Source of the DNA: Chondrosia reniformis
Lineage: Eukaryota; Porifera; Demospongiae; Chondrillida; Chondrillidae
Reading direction: 5' to 3'
Assembly: GCA_947172415.1 (NCBI GenBank)
Contig: OX359192.1
Coordinates: 8,890,401-8,954,400 of the forward strand
DNA length: 64,000 nucleotides
The notes under the pieces were generated by a model, which was given only the letters and a program-made list of their open reading frames with translations, did no database searches and was not told the DNA's origin. Each line of letters starts with the position of its first letter. Position 1 is the stretch's first letter. The translations under genes and the position numbers were made by a program. Of the stretch, positions 32,706-46,100 are shown piece after piece.

Positions 32706-34560
32706 ACTCCCGTACATTAATTCTATACAAGAATCTAATGTACATTTAGTGCAATAACTCTGTCAATTGGAAAGATGTGAAGCTGAAACTTCTTGTCAAC
32801 ATTCACAGACATACATAAAGCATATCCAAAGAGTTTTACAAATTTTGATGTTCACTCATATTTGTCCTACGTACGTATGGTGAGAGATAGGGCAAATTTG
32901 GCTAGATATCAAAATTTGCAACACTCATTGGAAACGTTTCATATATATCTGTGAATACTGACATAGAGTCTCAGCTTCATATCTCTCCAGTTGACAAAGT
33001 TACAGCACTAAATGTACTTTAAATAACTCTTATACAAAGTAAATGTATGGTGAGAGATAGGGCAAATTTGGCTAGATATCAAAATTTGCAAAACCCAATG
33101 GAAACCTTTCATATATGTCTGTGAATACTGACATAGAGTTTAAGATTCATATCTCTCCATTTGACAAAGTTACAGCACTAAATGTACTTTAAATAACTCC
33201 TATATGAAGTTAATGTATGGTGAGATATAGGGCAAATTTGGCTAGATATCAAAATTTACAAAACCCAATGGAAACCTTTCATATATGTCTGTGAATACTG
33301 ACATAGAGTTTCAGCTTCATATCTCTCCATTTGACAAAGTTACAGCACTAAATGTACTTTAAATACGTAACTCCTATATGAAGTTAATGTATTGTGAGAG
33401 ATAGGGCAAATTTGGCTAGATATCAAAATTTACAAAACTTAATGGAAACCTTTCATATATGTCTGTGAATACTGACATAGAGTTTAAGATTCATATCTCT
33501 CCATTTGACAAAGTTACAGCACTAAATGTACTTTAAATAACTCCTATATGAAGTTAATGTATGGTGAGAGATAGGGCAAATTTGGCTAGATATCAAAATT
33601 TACAAAACTCAATGGAAACCTTTCATATATGTCTGTGAATACTGACATAGAGTTTAAGATTCATATCTCTCCATTTGACAAAGTTACAGCACTAAATGTA
33701 CTTTAAATAACTCCTATATGAAGTTAATGTATGGTGAGAGATAGGGCAAATTTGGCTAGATATCAAAATTTGCAAAACCCAATGGAAACCTTTCATATAT
33801 ATCTGTGAATACTGACATAGAGTTAAAGATTCATATCTCTCCATTTGAAAAAGTTACAGCACTAAATGTACTTTAAATAACTCCTATATGAAGTTAATGT
33901 ATGGTGAGAGATAGGGCAAATTTGGCTAGATATCAAAATTTGCAAAACCCAATGGAAACCTTTCATATATATCTGTGAATACTGACATAGAGTTTCAGCT
34001 TCATATCTCTCCATTTGACAAAGTTACAGCACTAAATGTACTTTAAATAACTCCTACGTATATGAAGTTAATGTATGGTGAGAGATAGGGCAAATTTGGC
34101 TAGATATCAAAATTTACAAAACTCAATGGAAACCTTTCATATATGTCTGTGAATACTGACATAGAGTTTAAGATTCATATCTCTCCATTTGAAAAAGTTA
34201 CAGCACTAAATGTACTTTAAATAACTCCTATATGAAGTTAATGTATGGTGAGAGATAGGGCAAATTTGGCTAGATATCAAAATTTGCAACACTCATTGGA
34301 AACGTTTCATATATATCTGTGAATACTGATATAGAGTCTCAGCTTCATATCTCTCCATTTGACAGAGTTACAGGCCTCAATGTACATTAAATAACTTGTA
34401 TACAAAGTTAATGTATGGTGAGATTTTAAGTTACATCAAAATTTCAAAATCTCATTGAACATGCTCTATAGATGTCTGTGAATGCTGACACAATGTATTA
34501 GCTTCATAGTTTTCCACTTGATAGAGCTACAGCACTCTAATGTACATTAAATTTCTAATA
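32705..34560 (+). repeat. Satellite: one reverse monomer then forward array
   Basis: Same arrangement as 28820-30545, including an acgtacgt junction near 32870; about ten forward monomers. Confidence 0.9.
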
Positions 34561-35590
34561 TAGGACGTAGTATTTATATCGTGCGATATTATTATGCAAA
34601 TTATCGGAATGCCTCAAGTTAAAAATGTTTTGACACGAATGGGGCAACTAGAAACACGCAGGGACAGTCCAAAACGCAGCTACCAGAAGGTCTTTTTATA
34701 GAGGCAGGTAGCCATTATGCTATTACAGCAATTGAGATTGAGTGTGGCTGGTTATACTAGTTTACGTTCATATCGGAACACCTCTCGCTAAAATCGTTTC
34801 TACGTGGGACCAGAAAAGTTGTTCTCCTCCGCCAATCAGGACACTTACGGGATTCTATCAATTTTTCCCAGTTTCTAGATGAACCACAAATACTGAATAT
34901 ACCTTTAAAATGGCTTGGAACGATGCACTGATCCCGAATTAATTCGATATAATTTGACCACATTTTTCTCGCAAATACCCTATTCTTAAGTATGGAATTG
35001 CGCCAACCACAATCGTTTCCTTTTGAAATTTTGTTGTTTAAATAGAAGCGCAAAACCTTATAAAGTAGGCCTACCTGGACACATCTCTATGGTGGTAGCG
35101 GTTCCCATAGAGGTTGGTAGCGCTTAGACTCTGAAGCTGTCTCCTAATCGGTTGGTGCCATAGAGACGTGCTCACCAATAATCCGGATTTCGGGGGGGTT
35201 CCACGTAAGTGGGATTGGCATCTGATATCTTAGGATTCATATGAGTCGGCCATATCGAGAAGAACTGGTTCTTGTCACGAAAGTGACACCCAAAGCTCAA
35301 CTCGGCAGTAATTTGCTTCGGCAGATTCTGAACGTTACCACCGATCCCGGCCTCTGAGCGTCGTGGATGGTAGCGTTCGGTATGGTCCAACTTTTTTTCT
35401 TTGGAGTTTCGTTGGCTGACGATTGGCGATTTTTCACTTTAACGGCATCCATATATTATATATGGATAAATACGACTTCAACAACGATCAAGTACTACAA
35501 TTTACATGTCAAAGTGTATAAAAAATCTTCTAATTTTTCAGATATACAATATTATAGCAAATTTGCCTTTTGTTATTACTCACGGTCGGC
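34560..35590. repeat. Satellite-embedded core, type 1, copy 2
   Basis: Near-identical to 23640-24672. After 35582 the two copies diverge: copy 2 continues with ggtcggccatttactag and about 120 bases absent from copy 1. Confidence 0.85.
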
Positions 35591-35699
35591 CATTTACTAG
35601 TATTGCGCAATTATGCGTCTATGAGGGCTTGCAGCTCTATCGAATAGACTACGAAGCTAATACTTGGTGGTACTATACGCAGACATCTGTTCACCATTT

Positions 35700-36130
35700 T
35701 CAATGGGTTTTTAAAATTTTGAGGATTAATTGTAATTTGCCCTATCTCCTACCATACATTAACTCTCTATACCAGAATTTAATGTACATTGAGGGCTGTA
35801 ACTCATTCAAATGGAAAGATATGAAGCTACTACTTTGTGTCAGCAATCACAGACATTGGTACAGCATATTCAATGAGTTTTTGAAATTTTGATATCTCTC
35901 ACCATACATTAACTCCGTATACCAGCAGTTACAGCCTTTCATATATGTCTGTGAATACTGACATAGAGTTTAAGCTTCATATCTATTCATTTACAGAGTT
36001 ACAGCACTAAATGTACTTTAAATAACTCCTATATGAAGTTAATGTATGGAGAGAGATAGGGCAAATTTGAATCGATATCAAAATTTGCACAACTCATTGG
36101 AAACCTTTTATGCTTGTCTGTGACTATAAA
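35700..36130. repeat. Right edge of the satellite block
   Basis: Reverse monomers to about 35920, then about one forward monomer fading out near 36120. Confidence 0.8.
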
Positions 36131-36609
36131 TGAAGTTAAAAGTAGGTATGGCACTGTAACAGTGATTGGCACATCTGGAAAAAGTAAAAGAAAGTGATCA
36201 TTTGGTAAGGCTGACATTGCAGAAGTGGCATACTGAAACGTAACTATACACATCACTTCTATGTTTGGGCACATCTCATGGATATACTAGAAGTAGGGGA
36301 AATCTCTCGTGACAAGAGGAGAGTAGATCTAGAATTAGGTTCTACCTCTCTAAAGAAGAATTATACAGATCAGGTTCTACCTGACAGCTATATTGTAGTT
36401 ACATCTGCTGTGGCAGATCAGTGATTTTATATGACAACAGATTTTAAACAAGATGAATAAGATATAAACAACCAGAGTTAAAGAGAAAAGTGCTTGTGCG
36501 TATGGTGTTAAAAATAGTATAAATTGCATTTAAAATAATACATTGCAATGTGTCCTGAAACAACTCATTGTGTATAACAAAGAAAGGACGTTGAATACTT
36601 AGAAATGTT
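36131..36609. other. Intergenic, no gene seen
   Basis: Unique AT-rich sequence between the satellite and the Unc13-like gene A stop. A partly duplicated gaggttctacct/ caggttctacct stretch lies near 36337-36390. No coding segment supported. Confidence 0.5.
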
Positions 36610-39600
36610 TCAAACTCTCTTCCCATTGAGAAGTGCTTTTTGAATTATCTTGCCCTGCTTCTGAGGTGTAAAAGCTAACTTCTTTATTCTCTTCACAAAC
36701 TGGGCTGCTCTGGGATCATTGCTGCGTTCCCTTAATTCCTTGAATGCCTCACAGTCACAAGGTTTTGTGATGGGCAGCACTAGAGCAAGTCTGAGAAGCA
36801 AGAGAGAGTGAAGGACACATGACATAGTCAACAACATGCATACGTACTTTGTGGGCGACTTGGAGGCGAGCTCACTGTCTTCCGGGATACTGTCTGAAAA
36901 CACTGGAATATCAGAGCACTTGACCACTACAACTCCGATGGGAGTGTGGGAGCCGAGCCTGTCATGGCTGTACACTTCCACCAGCAGCAAAGCGCCTGCT
37001 TCCTTGAGAGACTTCTCTTGAACGTTGCCACTGTATGGTGCATCAGTACAGACAAGTATCAGCTTCATCTCAAGATCTGAAGCTGAATACTTACAAATGA
37101 AACTCTGCATCCATTACTGGATCCCTGTTGTTCTTATAAACTTTGCTCTTTAGCCTTTCCATCTTAAAGAGCTCTTCAGGAACAAGTGCAACTTTGAAGT
37201 AGGCATCACAAGTCTTCTTTACATTAACTCCTGGTAGCTCAGAGGCTCTTACCACTGCAGAATGGACACAAAGGGGTGGAGGGGGTGGAGAGGGGTGGGG
37301 AGGTATGGGGGAGTGGTAGAGGAGTGGTGGGGAAGGATGTGGGAGGGGGATGGTAAGAGAAGTGACCAACATTGAATGTCCACTCTTTGTCTCTCTTTGA
37401 TGTATGTGACCATAATTGTGAGGGATCCCCGAGTTAACATAGCTTTCGCTTGGTACTTTGCCAGATCCTCGTAATACAATGAAATTACTTCCTCTGTACT
37501 CATTATACGGAGTTCCAAAGTATTGTATGTAATCTAGCAACCAGAGACACACTTTGACCGGCTGAAATAGTATAGCACTCATGGCAACCTACTCGATACA
37601 GCTTGTGAGCAATGAGCAGCTCCTCGTCCAAACCACCTCGACCCTTCTCAACATCACCTTTGAAGAAGTCATGCAACATCTGAGAGAAGGAAGGCAACAC
37701 ATAGTACATGCAGGCCACGAGCATGGCTAAGGTTAACCTGAGGTCAGAGGTCAGAGGTCAGAGATTGGTAGACTCACATTAAGTAGAGCAAACAGATTTT
37801 CAGAAGTTGTCTGCAGAGAAAGTTGTAAAGTTTATATTTTGCTGCACTGTAAGGTTGAAATGTCGGAACTTACTTTATCTCGAGAAGTTTGTACATGCTT
37901 GTACATCTTTTCCATTACAATGTTCCAAATGTGAATCAGCAATCTGATTGGACAGATATCACATTACCTCAACACCATCTCCCCTACTATATATTATTAT
38001 CACAACTTACTGTTTGAAAACTGACTCAAACACACTAGAGTGGAGTTGTTGTAGAGACTGCATGAGATACTCCATGAGAGGAGTGGACACGTGGTAAAAG
38101 TCCTGTTTGCAAGCACTGTGCACCACCGACCTCATTCCCTTCTTAATGCTGGGACGCATCTAAATTCACACACTGCAAATTAAAACAAGTTTTTGTAATT
38201 TTGTTTCAACACACCTTTTCGGAGATGTCGACAGTGAGAGAAGTTATCGTGAGCAATATGGTCTCATCTGTCTTGTCCAGTAGCTCCTGTAATTCTCTGT
38301 TGGCAGTTGCTCCAGAACCATCCACCTCATTGAGAAGTTGCATTGAGAGGTCCCACTGGATGAAGTCCGGAAGGTCCTTCAAACCACGCCGAACTTGCTC
38401 AATGTCATTTAAGGCAATACACAACTGCAAAATGCAAAGATCAGTCTTACCATAAGTACCACTTGTTGTGGGGTGAGTACATACCTTTTTTGTTACTGTG
38501 AAACCGTCTGGAGTTATGTTAAAGAATCCATGTAACTTGATATTCTTGCAAACCTGTTCTACAAAACAGTTTGTGCCAGAGCACGTTTCCTATAAGGAAG
38601 AGGACTGATACTTGTGAACACACATTCTACTTGCGGCAATGGCTAACATACTTGTACAAGCTTCATCAAATACTGAAAAGATTCAGTTGGATTTGGCCAA
38701 TCAAGGTTCTTCCAAAATGAACATACCTATACATTGAATGGAAAACCCACCAGTCACACCCACTGGACACACCCACCAGTCAAGTCCATACTTACCACTA
38801 CAATCAGGTCAATCAGGTTCCTAGCCAGCGATGAGTACTGGGCACCCTCTGTGACCGGCTCCTCCTACACACACACACATGAGGTACCTACACCTCATAC
38901 GAGAGACTGTTTGGTGCAGAGTCACATGTAATAGTCTACACATACCTCAAATTGTGTAGTAGCTTTCATGACTCCATCTTTGTATCTTTGAGTGGCCAAA
39001 GAAATCCACACGTTGACCATATTCTTGAAGCTCAAGTGGTATTGTGTAAGCCTTAGCTTCTCCTGTGCGCTGTAGGAGGTGGGGATATTGCTGAAGTTAG
39101 TGCAGTACATTCCTAACCCAAAGGCTACCTTTCTGAAGTGTGAATGGCAAGGCCTTTGAATTCCCTCAAAGTCAAATACAGGATATAGCTATAGTGCGAA
39201 GATTCATTTGACTGCTGAGTCAAAACCTCTTCAAGATTGTCTGCCAGCTACAGAAATAGTACATTATGGTGTGGACCTATACTGTGGTACTGTGTCAGTG
39301 GTACGAGGGCTATGCAATTCATACCAGGCCTTCCAACTGGAGATAGGACACTTCAAAGTAGTTCACTCCGACCCTATAAGGTGACAAAGTGTATTAATAC
39401 AATTAAGGGGACCGAATGGCATGCAATATGTAACATACTCTCTGAATACAGGAGCCATAACATCTCTTGCGTTGCTGAGATACAGGCCAAGAGTCTTGAC
39501 TGTTCCAAGGAATGCCAATAGCCTGTTCTGTGAATCCTACAATGGAATGGTAAAAATGTCAACTGAAATATATACATGGGAATGAGATATATACATGTAA

Positions 39601-42600
39601 ATACATTGGAATGTGATGTATACATGTACGTATATACATTGGAATGAGATAATGAAATCAGTCCTAAAGTTTCAGATGCAGTTTTTGAAAGTTCATTAAA
39701 TTATAATACATTCACTAAATAGTGTATTGGCAAATCACTTAAGTGAGGATTGGATGGAACTCACTTCCATGGCACGTTTCATAAGTAACTTGAACCAGTA
39801 CTTGCAGCTTTGCTGATAGAAGGAGGAGACAAGGCTGACTTGTAGAAGACCAAGGGATGGACTATACTCACCTGAACGATCTTCTCCACATATTCACTGA
39901 GTGATCTTTCGGACTGATCGAGTGTAGCTAAATATGGCTCCACTTGATACAAAGACCTCAAGAGACTACATTAACAGGTTGCAAGGATTAAGTGCAAAGA
40001 GTTTGCAACTTATACATATTGTACATACTGTATATTACAAAATAGATGTGCTTTATAAATGTTACCAAAGTCTAAGTTGAAACAGCTCCACTTCAATTGT
40101 GCTTTTCAAATCCAAATTAATCAGATGATTCTGAATGGATAATTCTATCTCAGAATGCAGCAACTTTGTACACTTGACCAACTTCACAGCCTACACACCA
40201 AATTACACATTAACACATGTTGAACATCAGGTTATCTCACAAACATAAATATACCTATTTACCAGTTTACCACATACTACCAGTACCACATACTGCCAGT
40301 ACCACATACTGCCAGTACCACATACCTACCAGTACCACATACCTACCAGTACCACATACTACCAGTACCACATACTACCAGTACCACATACTACCAGTAC
40401 CACATACCTGCCAGTTGTTGGAGCTCTGGTCACTGGAGGCTGCCGCTGCATTAGCAGTGCTTCCTTCAGAAGTTTGGAGTTTGTCTTGTTCTGCAATGAT
40501 TGTTGTATAAATGCTTTGAAATGCTGAGAAGGCAACTCTGTACTTTTGATGGTACTTTATAAGCACCTTTAGCTGGCTGCATCGCAGAGGGAGAGATTAC
40601 TTGCATATTTGCATTCAGTTTGTGAATGAACCTACATAATTGCTTCCTCTAAAGCTGATATACCATGCCTTTTACAGAACATCTGCAGCACCTTCTCTGC
40701 CCTCGGCGACATCTCCACAGACCAGTCCTTTGTCCACTTGTAAGTCTACACACATGCAAACACTAGTCGGACTTGGTTTCCATGGTAACATAGTCAGTTA
40801 CCTTTTTCAATTCTTCAGCCAGCTGTGGATCGGAGGAGTAGCGAGACCTTTGACTCTCGTAGGTACACAGAACCTGAAATAACTGTTCATATCTCTCCAA
40901 AGCTACATCGTGTGGCACACCGTGCTGTATGGGAGCAAGTAAGCTTTAGAAACTGGACACACTAGATCAACCTGAAACTGACCATTTTCACATCGACTCT
41001 CAGAGCTAAATGCACTCTCCCTCTCTGCCTCCCCCTGTGTGACTGCAGATCGTACCAGCTGTCGCTTCCGTCCATGGGAACACTCTTTAGCGGGACAAAG
41101 GTCTTTCCAAGGAAGTCATTGTGTCCTCGCTTGTCCTTCAGATAGCTGTGGGGCACAGTAATGATGCCATTAGTAACCACTTACCAACAGTCTTGCACTA
41201 TGTAGGTGTTGGCCAACTTGATAAATCCTCTGATGCCTTTGATCTTTTTCAGTGGTATTCTATCTTCGCTGTCCCTGCACGACAGTGGAGTACAGAGGAA
41301 TTAATTGGGAGGAGCACTGATTGACCAGGGGGACTTACCAACATTCAAGTGCTAAATAGGTATTGTCTGATGAATCAATGTCACTAAAGGAGTAAATTAA
41401 AGTGAATATTCACACTTTACACAAAATTCAGATTCAGTACTCCTCAGTTGTTGGGTGTTATTCTTACATTGAGAAATCCTGGTTCCACTCAGGGTTCAAA
41501 GTGCATTCTTGTACTTCTGTCTGGAGCAGCATCAGCTCTCCCAAGTCCTGTCTCCACTCCACCAGGTCTCTCTGGGGATTCCGGACCTGGGCCTCCTTCA
41601 CCACTGCAGCTATGCAGTAGGGGTCACTCTTTCCGTGACCCTTTCTTCCAATCAACTGGCTCGCCTCTCTCACTAGACAAGAAGCACAGCAGTGATGTCA
41701 CAGATCTAACCAAACTGCTTGCATGTACCTTTGAGAAGGAGCTTCAGCTCTGGTTTCTAATGAAAGGAAGGCCTTACCCAAGTCACAATGTTTCTGATGC
41801 ACGACACTATACATGAGGTATACGTACCTGCTCCAGTTGTGCCCTCTTCAGGAGTCTCTCATGTCTGTGCTTGTCAACCTCAAATGCCTTCATCAGGTAC
41901 GAGTCGACCCTTTCCCCCTCCTCCAGACCTCTTGTCGAAACAGAGGTGGTCAGGAAACAGCCCAAGGCAGCTTTGTAAACATCTTCCAGCTGCACATACG
42001 AATGGCTTCTGTTATCATTGAGTAAGTACTTGGCATATTATGAACATACCTCTTCACCTTTGATGGGCTTTCCAAACGGATTCACACTTGCTTGTATTGG
42101 CTCAGGAGCATCTGCCACCTATTGAGACAAATTGATATACATGCAACCAACAGCTGACCAAACCTGGCTAGAGAGGTCTTACCTCGATGTCTGCCTGTGG
42201 TATGGAATGACTCAAACTCTTCATACTACTGTCAACCTTCTCCTGCGATTCCTCGCCAAACAGAGTTAAGGTTGATGCTCTAGAGTGGGGAGAGGTGGAG
42301 AGGGGAGAGGTGGAGTGGGGAGAGGTGGAGAGGTGGAGAGGTGGAGCGGGGAGAGGTGGAGAGGTGGAGAGGTGGAGCGGGGAGAGGTGGAGAGGTGGAG
42401 AGGTGGAGAGGTGGAGAGGGGAGAGGTGGAGAGGTGGAGTGGGGAGAGGTGGAGAGGTGGAGTGGGGAGAGGTGGAGTGGGGAGAGGTGGAGAGATGGAG
42501 AGGTGGAGAGGTGGAGTGGGGAGAGGTGGAGTGGGGAGAGGTGGAGAGGTGGTGCAGGGAGAGATTAACCTTTTGTCAGCTTTGGATGAATCTTGTAATC

Positions 42601-43051
42601 TCAATCTACTGTTATCTTTCTCAGATTTCAGTTTGTAGATGTCTTGAAGGGAGGAGGTGTCTATCCTCGTGGTTGCACACACTAGGTTCTGCTGCAAGTC
42701 GCCCGACGATCGGGCGTTTCTTTTCATTTTACTGAAGAAATTCCTCGTCTTTTCTTTGAACATTCTTGTTCGACTGCTGCTCCGCAGGTCGAGCGTACTG
42801 GCACTGCGATCGCTCTGCTGCGGCGGAAGGGTATTGAAGGTACTAACCGAATCGGACGATTCCATTTCGGACAGTTCGGACAGCGTTCGAGGTAGAATCA
42901 CCGAATTTAGACTCAGCGAGTCAATGTCCGTATTAGCTAGACTGAAGGGAGAGTTAGAGCGTTCCAGCGTCATGTTGCCTCGGGGACCCGAATCACACGT
43001 CTCGATGAGTATAGCGGGCAACTGCTGTTTCGCTCCAGAACGCGCTGCCAT
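36610..43051 (-). CDS. Munc13-4/BAIAP3-like C2-MUN-C2 protein, gene A
   Basis: Thirty-one exons from 42570-43051 to 36610-36790, 1291 residues, frame intact throughout. The N-terminal 170 residues are Ser-rich. The first C2 domain is split over exons 5-9 (HGKSDPYCIAAVVKEAQ, TLNPEWNQDFS, WDSEDR, NDFLGKTFVPL). The MUN region covers exons 10-28 (LCIALNDIEQVRRGLKDLPD, MLHDFFKGDVEKG, LLIHIWNIVMEKMYKHV). The second C2 is in exons 28-31 (VRASELPGVNVKKTCDAYFK, VYKNNRDPVMDAEF). The end is EAFKELRERSNDPRAAQFVK plus a basic tail. This order and the lack of a C1 domain fit UNC13D/BAIAP3, priming factors for exocytosis that bridge SNAREs and membrane in a Ca2+-dependent way. Gene B upstream is a tandem paralogue. 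Which vertebrate gene is the closer orthologue cannot be settled here. Confidence 0.9.
40255..40410. repeat. Minisatellite derived from a 5' splice site (gene A intron 12)
   Basis: Units of 15-17 bp; read on the minus strand they contain ggcaggtatgtggtactgg. The array starts exactly at the exon 12 donor (CTGGCAG|gtatgtgg) and repeats it. Confidence 0.88.
42281..42560. repeat. GGAGAGGT-type minisatellite, gene A intron 1
   Basis: Irregular tandem units built from gtggagag and gtggagtgggga fill the intron. Open frames on both strands here are artefacts. Confidence 0.93.
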
Positions 43052-43172
43052 GCACTTTATAACTGTATCGTACAATTACACACAATCAAATGAAAACAAT
43101 GCAGTCGTATCGGCCAAATGGAATGTTAGTTATGCACATACCAGCACTTAATGTTGTAATATATTTACGGCG
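43052..43172. promoter_or_regulatory. Gap between tandem genes B and A; likely gene A promoter
   Basis: The 121 bases between the gene B stop and the gene A start must hold the gene B 3' end and the gene A promoter. AT-rich near 43150-43167. Confidence 0.35.
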
Positions 43173-46100
43173 TCACTGTGATCGCCACTTTTTAATTTTC
43201 TTACAAAAGTCACTCGCTCTGTGGCTTCTAGCATTCGCCCTCTCATGCAGTTCCTTGAGGGCTGGGGAGTCAATCGGTAGAAACACATTTGGGGATGCGT
43301 TCAGATGGACCTGTTCTGATACGAGGGCGTCACTCATATCCACTTTGGGGACCTCTGATAGAGGAATGAGGGCAATTCCAACACATTTTGAGGAGAGGAG
43401 CTCGTGGCTGAATACTTCAAAGAGTACAGCTCCGCCTTCCTCTGCCAGTTTTTCAACTGGTAACAAACTGAATGAAATAGATGAAAAGAACAATTGATAG
43501 CTGATAGTTAATACATGAACAACTTACAATTTAAAAGTTGTGTCAAATATTGGATCAGCTGTTTTCTTTGTGTCAGTTTTGAAAGGCCTTCCGCCAGCGT
43601 CTGGCAGCAGTGACACGGACACCCACACATCTGAGGAGAAGGGAGAGAAATAATTAACATTTCCACAGTAACAGCGAGCTCTGACTGACTTGAAGCCTCT
43701 TCGGGCAGTCCAGACACCTTCACCACTAGAGGGAGACAGGACACAGTCAGCAGTGCAATTGACACAAGAGGCTGTAGCACTTACAAGTGGCTTCCAGTTC
43801 CCTGCTGGTCAGGTTGTATGCAGTGAGAGTGGCCACGCGACCGTAGTCCTTGCAGGAGCCCTCCTTCTGGTAAGCCAACATCTCCTCCCAGTACTCAGAT
43901 ATTACTTGTGAAGTAGATTTCAATCTCAGAGACAATACTTGTTCCACCTTCTATTAAATGTAGCCAGATTTGGGTTACCATGGAAACATAATTGGTTGGT
44001 AGCCTTACTTGAAAGCCCAATGTTTTCAAGTGCTGCTCTTCCAATCCACTTCCCTCGCTGTTGAAGAATGCTAACAGATTCTGTGGCAGACAAGTAGGCA
44101 CAAGAGACTATGTACTTGGGTACACAAGACAACCAGTGAATGGATGATTGAAATAGGAGACATCGGCTGGTGTGTGGAGTGTTTGACATGTAAATGAGAC
44201 TATTATAATCTATACAACTGATATGAGGTCACACTAGCTTAAATGATTGATCACAGGCTGCACTCTCCCTCATTAGACAAACATGTCTTGTAGTCAAGTA
44301 AACCTGATAAAGGTATTACTAATTGGAACATTTCAGTACATTTTGTTACTAAATATTCTGTTCAATTGAAACATCTGATACTGGTAGTGCCAGATGTTGG
44401 GTTAGATAATGTAACTGTATCTTGTTAGTTCTACAAGTGCACCAACCTGGACTGTCTTTTCAACATTCTGAAGCACCTCCTAGGATGAAATGCAGTGAGA
44501 TGAGTTGTGTACCATGCAAGTCCATTCTTCACACATACCTTATCTTTGTATGTTAGTTCTGACAGCAATTCCCCAAATATTCTCACTACTACATCCCACA
44601 GCGATGACAGCACTCTGTGTATATGTTTACAAATGGTCCAGTTTGCACAACATTGGAGGAGAGCAGTTATAACACACCTGCTATTACTTAACTAAACATA
44701 CATACATGCTAAGGCGTGGCCTCACCCAATAAAAACATTCTGGAATAGTCCTTGAAATAATACAGTCAGTAGGTCTGTCAGATATCTCATCAGATCCTCA
44801 AGTGCCTAGAGTAAACATTGACATGACAGCAGAGGTGGCTATCGTTCCACTTTTCTTACTTTCTCAAACGGACATTTGGGGTTGGCTATTTGGAGAAGCT
44901 TGCTAGAAATGCTGTCTCGTAGTTGCATTGCAAAGTCATCATACAACTGAACCATTTTGTTACACATATCGTCTGCTGTGCTCTTTAATTGAGTGTTCAT
45001 TGCATCCACTGTCCTCAGCACAGCCTCTGATTCCCTAGTCTTGCGCAATTCCTTGCGCTGCGACTCCCAGTCGAGGTGTTCTGGCAGGTCCGCCAAACCC
45101 CTCTGCAGCTGCTGAATGTCATTGAGGTGCACGCAGAGCTGTAAACAAGAACTGAGATTAACATTATGAGACACAAGAAGAGTATTTTATACCTTTTCTG
45201 TGACCATTCTTCCTCGAGGTCTCTCCTCAATGTAAAAGTTGTGATTGTCCAACTTGACAGATATGTCGTCCACAAACAACAACAGTTTGCCACAAAGTTG
45301 CTGCAGAGCAAAGTACTGCTGTTGCACACTCACACACTAAATGACTGTCACTCACTTCTGTCATGAGAAAGAGAATTGCTGTTGCCTGTTCCGGCTCTGG
45401 CCAGGCCAATACTTTGATAAAACTACAAACCTGAGTCATCAAGTCAGTCAATTCAACGTCACATGTTACCTGACTTTAAAGACTTACTCTAACAAGTAAA
45501 TCAATGGTGTCTCTGACAGCAGATGAGTATTTGACTGAGTGTACCACAGGAACTGCCTGCAATGCCACCACAGAAAATCTTAGTCACATGATATGCATGA
45601 TATGCATTTAGCATAGAGAGCCAAGGATTCACAGAAGATCAAGATAAAGAAAAAGACAAAGACTCCCAGGATCACTGATGAAGGGTGGAATTCCCAGAAA
45701 TGGCTGTCTGACCCAGTGGAGAAGAAGATGAAAGAAGGGAAAAGAAGGAAGAAAAGACTACTGTATCTTCATCTAAAGCTCTCTTTAGGTTTAGTTCCCC
45801 TATAGGCTCTTTTTACAGAATAGGCATATAGCATGTAGGAAAATGGTATCTTAGATTTTTCATGTGACTGGCTGCATCTTCACTGACCTCAGCCTGTTTC
45901 ACAGCCTTCCACATGCCATCATCAAATAACTTGATTCTATCATCAATCCAAAACTTGAGATGATTAGTGAAGTACTGGTGAAACCTCTTCAATTTGAAAT
46001 CTCTACAAATATGCACATAAACACTAAATGTCATCCTCTCCAGTCTAACCCACCTCCCTCACCCTCTCCAGTCTAACCCAACTCCCTCACCCTCTCCAGT

